From: an uncultured Oscillospiraceae bacterium
GTDB taxonomy: Bacteria; Bacillota_A; Clostridia; Oscillospirales; Oscillospiraceae
NCBI GenBank assembly: GCA_900754605.1
Contig: CAAEDK010000268.1
Coordinates: 1-21,348 of the forward strand
Reading direction: 5' to 3'
Length of the DNA: 21,348 nt
Shown: in pieces, positions 7,436 to 13,452 of the stretch
Position numbering within the stretch: position 1 is the first letter of the stretch
How the letters are laid out: the number at the start of each line of letters is the position of its first letter
Position numbers and translations under genes: made by a program
Notes under the pieces: generated by a model
What the model was told of the DNA's origin: nothing
The model's database searches: none
Seen by the model: the letters and a program-made list of their open reading frames with translations, nothing else

Positions 7436-7443
7436 ACACTTGA
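7204..7443 (+). CDS. Small two-helix membrane protein, first gene behind the ZTP riboswitch
   Basis: I do not recognise this family. The 79-residue product has two hydrophobic segments, about 6-25 and 31-52, joined by a short charged loop (VRSDEV), then a polar His/Glu-rich tail (residues 61-79). An AAGGAGG site at 7191-7197 supports the ATG. Its 3' end overlaps the IMP cyclohydrolase gene by 14 bases in another frame, which points to translational coupling. Being the first gene after a ZTP-controlled terminator, it should be made when formyl-folate is low. The 19 bases around its start codon are repeated exactly at the next gene's start. The gene is probably real, because of the ribosome site and overlap, but function is unknown. 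Confidence 0.6.
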   Translation: MKPRTELLLCSGFFFLGGLLLYPLVRSDEVLAPISILLCLLGGVGLLISYFSAVRQLLFKESYITPNSDHHKEDSHENT

Positions 7444-8137
7444 TCTCAATGAACTCTTACGGAACCATCCCTACCCTGGACGTGGCATCGTCCTGGGCCG
7501 CTCCGCCGATGACAAGAAGGCCGTCATCGCCTACTTCATCATGGGCCGCAGTGAAAACAGCCGCAACCGGGTCTTTGAGACCACCGAGGACGGCATCCGC
7601 ACCCGGGCCTATGACGAGAGCAAGATGGTGGATCCCTCTCTTATTATCTACCACCCCGTCCGCATCGTTGGGGACGACACTGTGGTCACCAACGGCGATC
7701 AGACTGACACCATCCGGGATGGGCTGCTGGAGGGCAAGGTCTTTGCCCAGTCCTTGCGCACCCGGGAGTTCGAGCCTGACCCCGACAACTACACCCCACG
7801 CATCTCCGGCCTGCTCCACAAGGATGGCAGCTACGCCCTGTCCATCCTGAAGAGCAACGACGGCGACCCCTCCTGCTGCTGCCGCTACTTCTTCGGCTAT
7901 GACCACCCCAAGGCTGGCGAGGGCCGCTTCATCCACACCTATCAGGAGAATCTGGATCCCCTCCCCTCCTTTGAGGGCGAGCCCCGGAAGGTGGCTGTCA
8001 CTGCCCCCGATGCCAAGACTCTGGCCGATGAGCTGTGGGCCAACCTAAACGAGGACAATAAGGTCTCACTGTTTGTTCAGTATGTAGACCTTGCCTCCGG
8101 CGAACGGGACACCGTAATCATTAACAAGCATCAATAA
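7430..8137 (+). CDS. purO: IMP cyclohydrolase, PurO-type
   Basis: This 235-residue protein matches the PurO-type IMP cyclohydrolase family first known from archaea, which closes FAICAR to IMP, the last step of the pathway. Recognisable segments are HPYPGRGIVLGRS (residues 13-25), AYFIMGRSENSRNRVF (near 34-49), VTNGDQTDTI, YTPRISGLLH and GEGRFIHTYQEN. It is unrelated in sequence to the N-terminal cyclohydrolase half of bacterial PurH. No membrane segment or signal is seen, so it acts in the cytoplasm. It lies behind the ZTP riboswitch and, two genes on, comes the transformylase that supplies FAICAR. Together they replace bifunctional PurH. AAGGAGG at 7417-7423 supports the ATG. Confidence 0.9.
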   Translation: MKTLDLNELLRNHPYPGRGIVLGRSADDKKAVIAYFIMGRSENSRNRVFETTEDGIRTRAYDESKMVDPSLIIYHPVRIVGDDTVVTNGDQTDTIRDGLLEGKVFAQSLRTREFEPDPDNYTPRISGLLHKDGSYALSILKSNDGDPSCCCRYFFGYDHPKAGEGRFIHTYQENLDPLPSFEGEPRKVAVTAPDAKTLADELWANLNEDNKVSLFVQYVDLASGERDTVIINKHQ

Positions 8138-8169
8138 GCCGTATTCCCCCTGTCAAAAGGAGTGTTCTC

Positions 8170-9270
8170 ATGGCATTGATCGACCCAATCATCCAATTTC
8201 AAAAGGAACGGGCCTCCGTTCCCTTCCAGCCCCCCACCCTCTGCACTGCTGACACCTTCCCCCTCCTGCTGTCCGGAGTCCCTGCTCTGCGTAAGATCCC
8301 CGGTTTGGCCACTCTGGAGGACGCAGGAGACGCCTATTTCACCTCCGTTCCCTTCTGCCTGAGCCAGGAGGACCGTAAGGCCACCCGGGACCATCTGGAG
8401 CAGGTCTACGGCATCACTGACAAGGACAGTATGGTATCCTTCTGCAAGGCTGCCCTGCTGACCAACCACGAATATCTGGACTTTGAAGCCTTCTGGGATG
8501 GCCGCCCCAGCTTCTCCATGGATGACCTTTCTCCCGATGCCCGCCCTGTCTTTCAGCGTCTGTCTGCCTTCGCCCAACAGTTCCAGCCCCTGGTAGGCCG
8601 CCGGGGTTTTCTGGCTTGGGATATCAGCGAGACGCTCGGCCACCTGCGAACCGCCTGTGCCTGCGATCTGATCTCCATGGATGAGTACCGCGAGATGTCT
8701 CAGTACTGGGTGGATCAGGCTGCAGCCTTCCACAGCTGGGAGGAGTATGCCGTGGGCCTGGTATGCGGGGCCGCCTATTGGGCCTTTCGTATGGGAGGTG
8801 ACCACGGCGAACAGGATGCTGCGTCCTATTTGGAGCTGAACCTGCGGCTGGTGCGCCAGCTGCTTGACAGTAAGCAGGCCTGGGCGGGCCGGATGTGGTA
8901 CCGTATTCCCCAGGAAAAGCCCTTCCTGCTCTCTGCCCCAGAGCTGCGTGAGCTCCTGCCCGGTTGGGAAGGACCCAACGGCTGTCTGGCTACTGACCAC
9001 ATCACCGTTTTGGGTAAACAGGTGGGCTGGTGCTATCGGGAGCAGCCCGATGAGCAATATCCCGACAGCGGCTGGCGCTTCTTTTCCGGAGAAGAGGATG
9101 ACACCTATGTCAATGATATCAGTCATGTTGGAGTCTATGACCTAAACACCATTTGTAACTATGACCCGGATATTATCCCCCTGCTCAGTGCCCCTTTTGG
9201 CACCGCCTATGCCAGGGGCGAGGATGGAAAATTCCATGCAGAGCCCTTTGAGGTGCCGGAGAATCCCTGA
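8170..9270 (+). CDS. DUF1266-DUF2185 domain protein within the purine operon
   Basis: The 366-residue protein appears to have two uncharacterised domains. Residues about 75-235 resemble DUF1266, with FLAWDISETLGHLRTA (147-162), then DEYREM and FHSWEEYAVGLVCGAAYW (187-204). Residues about 273-352 resemble DUF2185 (Imm33-like), with VGWCYREQPDE, DSGWRFFSGEEDD (299-311) and the DPDIIPLLSAPFGTAYARG end. There are no membrane segments and no obvious catalytic motif. AAAAGGAG at 8155-8162 supports the ATG at 8170, 32 bases after the cyclohydrolase stop. Its place between the two enzymes for the last purine steps suggests a related role, perhaps regulation or an interaction, but this is only by association. 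These domains are better known near polymorphic toxin or immunity genes; no toxin partner is seen here. Confidence 0.75.
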   Translation: MALIDPIIQFQKERASVPFQPPTLCTADTFPLLLSGVPALRKIPGLATLEDAGDAYFTSVPFCLSQEDRKATRDHLEQVYGITDKDSMVSFCKAALLTNHEYLDFEAFWDGRPSFSMDDLSPDARPVFQRLSAFAQQFQPLVGRRGFLAWDISETLGHLRTACACDLISMDEYREMSQYWVDQAAAFHSWEEYAVGLVCGAAYWAFRMGGDHGEQDAASYLELNLRLVRQLLDSKQAWAGRMWYRIPQEKPFLLSAPELRELLPGWEGPNGCLATDHITVLGKQVGWCYREQPDEQYPDSGWRFFSGEEDDTYVNDISHVGVYDLNTICNYDPDIIPLLSAPFGTAYARGEDGKFHAEPFEVPENP

Positions 9271-9363
9271 ATTTTCTGCACATACAAACTGCAGGGGCGC
9301 ACACTATGTACCCCTACATTCTCCTCCCGACCACACCATCAAATACAGAAAGGATGACCTTCC

Positions 9364-10536
9364 ATGACCGAACTGGAACTGAAATATGGCTGCAACCCCA
9401 ACCAGAAGCCCGCCCGCATCTTTATGGAGGAGGGCGAACTTCCCCTGAAAGTACTCAACGGCAAGCCCGGATACATCAATTTCATGGATGCACTGAACTC
9501 CTGGCAGCTGGTGAAGTCTCTGAAAAAGGCCACCGGTCTGCCCGCTGCCGCTTCCTTCAAACACGTCTCCCCCGCCGGGGCTGCCCTGGGCCTGCCTCTC
9601 ACCGATGTGGAGCGGCACATCTACTTTGCTCCGGAGGGCGATCTGTCCCCCATCGCCTGCGCCTATATCCGTGCCCGGGGCGCGGACCGGCTGTGCTCCT
9701 TCGGCGATTGGGCCGCCCTGTCCGATGTGTGTGACGGTGACACTGCCCGTTTCCTGTCCGCTGAGGTATCCGATGGTATCATCGCCCCTGGCTACACCGA
9801 TGAGGCTCTGGAGATCCTAAAGAGTAAGCGTAAGGGTGGCTATAACGTAGTAGAGGTAGACCCCAGCTACACTCCCGCCCCCATCGAGCGCCGGAACATT
9901 TTCGGCATCACCTTTGAGCAGGGCTATAATGACCTTGATATCAGTGAGGAGATGCTCCAGAACGTGGTCACTGAGAACAAGAATCTCTCCCAGCAGGCCA
10001 AAAACGATATGCTGCTCTCCCTCATTACCCTGAAATACACCCAGTCCAACTCCGTCTGCTATGTCAAGAACGGCATGACCATCGGTGTGGGCGCCGGCCA
10101 GCAGAGCCGCATCCACTGCACCCGCCTGGCGGGCAACAAGGCAGACATCTGGTGGCTGCGCCAGCATCCCAAGGTCCTGGGCCTCCAGTTTGTGGACAAG
10201 ATCCGCCGCCCCGACCGTGACAACGCCATTGACATCTATATCTCCGACGAGCATGATGACGTTCTGGCCGATGGCGTGTGGCAAAACACCTTCAAGGTGA
10301 AACCTGAGGTGCTCACCGCCGAGGAGAAGGCCGCCTGGATCGCCCAGATGTCCGGCGTTACTGTAGGCTCCGACGCCTTCTTCCCCTTCGGTGACAACGT
10401 GGAGCGCGCCCGGAAGTCCGGCGTGCAGTACATCGCCCAGCCCGGCGGTTCCATCCGTGACGACCAGGTCATTTCCACCGCCAACAAGTATGGCATGGTC
10501 ATGGCATTTACTGGAATTCGGTTGTTCCACCACTAA
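9364..10536 (+). CDS. purH: Stand-alone AICAR transformylase (C-terminal ATIC/PurH domain)
   Basis: The 390-residue protein is the AICAR formyltransferase domain without the cyclohydrolase domain. It uses 10-formyl-THF to convert AICAR (ZMP) to FAICAR. The catalytic Lys66-His67 lie in SFKHVSPAGAA (64-74). Other family blocks are RARGADRLCSFGDWAALSDV, EVSDGIIAPGYTDEALEIL, KYTQSNSVCYVKNG, IGVGAGQQSRIHCTRLAG, SDAFFPFGDNVERA and a C-terminal RLFHH. These match the animal ATIC C-terminal half, as I remember it, much more closely than typical bacterial PurH. A GAAAGGA site near 9349-9355 serves the ATG. The partner IMP cyclohydrolase is the PurO-type protein two genes upstream. The symbol is used for the domain; full-length PurH is about 510 residues or more. 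Confidence 0.93.
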   Translation: MTELELKYGCNPNQKPARIFMEEGELPLKVLNGKPGYINFMDALNSWQLVKSLKKATGLPAAASFKHVSPAGAALGLPLTDVERHIYFAPEGDLSPIACAYIRARGADRLCSFGDWAALSDVCDGDTARFLSAEVSDGIIAPGYTDEALEILKSKRKGGYNVVEVDPSYTPAPIERRNIFGITFEQGYNDLDISEEMLQNVVTENKNLSQQAKNDMLLSLITLKYTQSNSVCYVKNGMTIGVGAGQQSRIHCTRLAGNKADIWWLRQHPKVLGLQFVDKIRRPDRDNAIDIYISDEHDDVLADGVWQNTFKVKPEVLTAEEKAAWIAQMSGVTVGSDAFFPFGDNVERARKSGVQYIAQPGGSIRDDQVISTANKYGMVMAFTGIRLFHH

Positions 10537-10770
10537 GCTCTTCCAGATGGGACTTTGTCCCTCCTGGATACGGCATCGGTTCCAAGGAAACCGCCGCTGA
10601 TCCCCCTCCTCGCCTTTTCTCAGAAAAGGCAGACCTGTCCGCCACGGCCAGGGGGCGTGGTGTCCTGCGGCAAAATGAATTCGCCTTCGGACCCTTTTAG
10701 AATTCTTTCCACATTCGGCGGAAACCCTGCAAGGTTAGGCGGCCATAGGCCGCCCGTATGAGAGGAGCAT
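10537..10770 (+). other. Long structured intergenic region before purD
   Basis: This 237-base gap has no ORF but carries many perfect or near-perfect hairpins: GGGAC-TTT-GTCCC near 10549-10561, CGGTTCC with GGAAACCG near 10577-10593, GCCTTTTCT (10612-10620) with AGAAAAGGC (10622-10630), and GGCGGCC (10738-10744) with GGCCGCC (10748-10754). Two GAATTC sites about 20 bases apart lie near 10678-10707. No T-tract terminator and no known riboswitch were recognised. It may be a repeat cluster or a processing region that separates purD expression. Confidence 0.5.
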
Positions 10771-10773
10771 AAT

Positions 10774-12030
10774 ATGAAAGTTTTAGTCGTCGGCGGTGGC
10801 GGGCGGGAGCACGCCATCTGCTGGAAGCTGGCCCAGAGCCCCAAGGTAACTGAGCTGTACTGCGCCCCCGGCAACGGGGGCATCGCCCAAGTGGCCCAAT
10901 GTGTGCCCATCAAGGCCACCGATGTAGAGGGAATGGTGGCTTGGGCCAAGGAGCACGCCATGGACTTCGTTATGGTCGCTCCGGATGATCCCCTGGCCCT
11001 TGGAATGGTAGATGCCCTGGAGGCAGCTGGCATCCCTGCTTTCGGTCCCCGGGCCAATGCCGCCATTCTGGAAGCCAGCAAAGCATTCTCTAAGGAATTG
11101 ATGAAAAAGTACCACATCCCTACCGCCCAGTACGAGACCTTTACCGACATGGAGCAGGCCTTGTCCTACATCCGCCATCAGGGAGCCCCCATTGTGGTCA
11201 AGGCAGATGGCCTGGCTCTGGGTAAGGGCGTCGTGGTGGCTGCCACCGTGGAGGAAGCCGAGGCGGCCGTGCGCTCCATGATGCAGGACCACAAGTTCGG
11301 CAAGAGCGGTTCCACCGTGGTCATTGAGGAATGCATGGTGGGTCCCGAAGTCACGGTACTGGCCTTCTGTGATGGAGAGCACCTGGTCCCCATGCTGTCC
11401 TCTCAGGATCACAAGCGGGCCTATGACGGCAATCAGGGCCCCAATACCGGCGGCATGGGCGCCTTCTGCCCCTCTCCCAACTACACCCCCGCCATCGCCG
11501 CAGAGTGCATGGAAAAGATCTTCCTGCCCACCGTAAAGGCCATGCAGGCAGAGGGACGCCCCTTCCAGGGTGTACTCTACTTCGGTCTCATGCTCACCCA
11601 GGACGGTCCCAAGGTCGTGGAATACAACGCCCGCTTCGGTGACCCGGAGACCCAGCCCATCCTGTCCATGCTGGACACCGACCTGATGGATATTTTCCAG
11701 GCCTGCGTCAACGGTACCCTGGATCAGCTGGAGATCCGGTGGAAGGCAGGCGCAGCCTGCTGCATCGTCCTTGCCTCTGGCGGCTACCCAGTTCAGTATC
11801 AGAGCGGCTATCCCATCTCTGGCCTGGATGAAGCTGGAAAGCTCGCTACTGTATTCCATGCTGGCACCAAGGGGAGTGAGGACGGTCAGATCCTCACCGC
11901 AGGCGGCCGGGTTCTTGGCGTCACCGCTGTTGGCGACAGCCTTGAGGCAGCCATTGAAAAGGCTTATGCTGCCTGCAAGCCCATCTCCTTCCAGGATATG
12001 CACTTCCGCACGGACATCGGCAAGGTATGA
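10774..12030 (+). CDS. purD: GAR synthetase, PurD
   Basis: PurD ligates phosphoribosylamine to glycine with ATP, the second step of the pathway. The 418-residue length is normal. It opens MKVLVVGGGGREHAICWKL (residues 1-19), the family's glycine-rich N-terminus, with an ATP-grasp core around IVVKADGLALGKGVVVA (near 144-160), NTGGMGAFCPSP, and the metal-site segment VVEYNARFGDPETQP. The usual GPExPL loop reads APDDPL here, which I believe is common in Clostridia. AGGAG at 10763-10767 supports the ATG. It is followed by a HAD phosphatase that overlaps its stop codon. As PurD consumes the unstable product of PurF, its pairing with an unusual PurF is of interest. Confidence 0.96.
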   Translation: MKVLVVGGGGREHAICWKLAQSPKVTELYCAPGNGGIAQVAQCVPIKATDVEGMVAWAKEHAMDFVMVAPDDPLALGMVDALEAAGIPAFGPRANAAILEASKAFSKELMKKYHIPTAQYETFTDMEQALSYIRHQGAPIVVKADGLALGKGVVVAATVEEAEAAVRSMMQDHKFGKSGSTVVIEECMVGPEVTVLAFCDGEHLVPMLSSQDHKRAYDGNQGPNTGGMGAFCPSPNYTPAIAAECMEKIFLPTVKAMQAEGRPFQGVLYFGLMLTQDGPKVVEYNARFGDPETQPILSMLDTDLMDIFQACVNGTLDQLEIRWKAGAACCIVLASGGYPVQYQSGYPISGLDEAGKLATVFHAGTKGSEDGQILTAGGRVLGVTAVGDSLEAAIEKAYAACKPISFQDMHFRTDIGKV

Positions 12031-12701
12031 GCCGTTTCGATCTGGAAGGTGTAGTCTTTGACGTGGACGGAGTACTGTTCGACACGGAGCGCCTGTCCCA
12101 AGAAACCTGGAATTCTGTCAGCACGGAGATGGGCTGGCCCCAGGTAGGACAGTCCTATCTGGAGTTTGTAGGCCAGAACCGCACCGATATCCTCCAAAAA
12201 ATGCTGGACCTATTTGGGCCGGATTTTCCCCGAGATACCTTTCTCCTCACCTGCTCTGCCCGCTCCCAGGAGCGGATGGAGCGGGATGGTGTTCCACTTA
12301 AACCGGGTGTTCGGGAAATCTTGGAGTTTCTCGCTGCCCACGGTATCCCTGCTGCTCTAGCCACCTCCACGAATCAAGAGCGCACTCGGCGGCGTATGGA
12401 GATGACCGGTCTGCGCCCTTGCTTCTCTGCCGTGATCACTGGCGACCAGGTGGAGCACAGCAAACCAGACCCAGAGATCTATCAGCTCGCCTGCCATGCT
12501 CTGGGAACTGCTCCGGCCCGCACGCTGGCCATTGAGGACTCCCGCAACGGGATCCTATCTGCCAACGCCGCTGGAATGCCGGTGGTCATGATCCCGGATC
12601 TGATCCCCCCCACCTCGGAACTGGAAAATCTGCTGTTCCGGCGCTGCACCTCCCTGTTGGAGGTGCGGGATCTGCTGGATCATCTCCTTCACCAGAACTA
12701 A
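12027..12701 (+). CDS. HAD-superfamily phosphatase coupled to purD
   Basis: A 224-residue haloacid dehalogenase-type hydrolase with a small helical cap. Motif I is VVFDVDGVLFDTE, with nucleophile Asp12 and acid Asp14; motif II is LATSTN (Ser114 or Thr113); motif III Lys146 is in SKPDPEIY; motif IV is AIEDSRNG with Glu170-Asp171. The family includes beta-phosphoglucomutase, phosphoglycolate phosphatase and pyrimidine or purine nucleotide phosphatases, and the substrate cannot be assigned. Its ATG overlaps the purD stop (ATGA at 12027-12030), so the two are translationally coupled. It is the last gene of the purine block, right before a strong terminator. A nucleotide or damaged-intermediate phosphatase role is possible. 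Confidence 0.9.
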   Translation: MSRFDLEGVVFDVDGVLFDTERLSQETWNSVSTEMGWPQVGQSYLEFVGQNRTDILQKMLDLFGPDFPRDTFLLTCSARSQERMERDGVPLKPGVREILEFLAAHGIPAALATSTNQERTRRRMEMTGLRPCFSAVITGDQVEHSKPDPEIYQLACHALGTAPARTLAIEDSRNGILSANAAGMPVVMIPDLIPPTSELENLLFRRCTSLLEVRDLLDHLLHQN

Positions 12702-12702
12702 A

Positions 12703-12732
12703 AAACGGGCATCCCAACCGGGATGCCCGTTT
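12703..12732. terminator. Bidirectional terminator closing the purine block
   Basis: AAACGGGCATCCC (12703-12715) pairs perfectly with GGGATGCCCGTTT (12720-12732) around AACC. A-rich and T-rich ends on the two sides let it serve both the HAD gene (plus) and the DUF2461 gene (minus), which converge here. Confidence 0.9.
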
Positions 12733-12755
12733 CATTTCTCTGCCCTGTTTTCCTG

Positions 12756-13430
12756 TCACATTCCCTCCGGTGTCGGATCTCCTGCCAGGGAAAAGAGGTA
12801 CTCATAATACGGCTTCAAGAAGCGAAAGCCCTGAAACACCTGCTCCGCCAACTCCGGCTGAAAAAGAAATCCGCCGCAGTTCTCATCCCGGGAGATGGCA
12901 ATGCTCTTCCGGTTATACCAAGGAGCCAACAGTCTGCCTGGATCTCCCTTGGGGCGCTTGTATACCGCACCCTCCAGTTGAAATTCCGACTTTTCCAGCT
13001 GACGGGCAAGCCGCTCCAAGGGCTTGGGATCCCGGTCGATCCGTGCCCGCAGCTTAGCCATAGTCAGCGGCGTGGCGTCGTACCAGCCCATCCCCATGCC
13101 GTAATACTCCGGGGCCAGCTCAAAATAGAACGCCGGCTGGCTGATCCAGGCCTCCTTCGGCCTCCGCAGGGTGAACCACAGGTGATCCTTGTAAGGCCCC
13201 CGCCCGTGGAGACGCCGGGCATCACGATAGATCCGGGAGACATGGAGGTTCAGCCCCAATCTAGGAAAGGCCTCTTCCATTTCGGCATGAACCTGTTGCC
13301 CCAGTTCCCGCATAGGCCTGGCCACCAGGGTCAGGTACTGCTCCTTGTGGGCCTCAAACCAGCTGCGCTCATTGTTGAAGCGGATACCCCACAAAAAGTC
13401 CACAGCCTCCTGAGAAAATCCCTGAAACAT
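12756..13430 (-). CDS. DUF2461 family protein
   Basis: A 224-residue protein of the DUF2461 (TIGR02453-type) family, whose function is not known. Typical blocks are visible: FNNERSWFEAHKEQY at residues 18-32, SRIYRDARRLHGRGPYKDHLWFTLRR near 64-89, and FYFELAPEYYGMGMGWYD near 101-118. The middle motif with Arg, Asp and Tyr-Lys residues is the most conserved part of the family. No membrane segment is seen. The ATG at 13428-13430 is preceded by GAAGGTG in the gap after the VanW gene, which ends 22 bases upstream, so the two are co-transcribed on the minus strand. The gene ends close to the shared terminator at 12703-12732. Confidence 0.85.
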   Translation of the reverse strand: MFQGFSQEAVDFLWGIRFNNERSWFEAHKEQYLTLVARPMRELGQQVHAEMEEAFPRLGLNLHVSRIYRDARRLHGRGPYKDHLWFTLRRPKEAWISQPAFYFELAPEYYGMGMGWYDATPLTMAKLRARIDRDPKPLERLARQLEKSEFQLEGAVYKRPKGDPGRLLAPWYNRKSIAISRDENCGGFLFQPELAEQVFQGFRFLKPYYEYLFSLAGDPTPEGM

Positions 13431-13452
13431 ATCTTGTCACCTTCTCTGTGTG

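Noticed and set aside
10783..12003. A 406-codon minus-strand frame across purD
   Set aside because: Antisense shadow produced by third-position GC bias; PurD on the plus strand is unmistakable.
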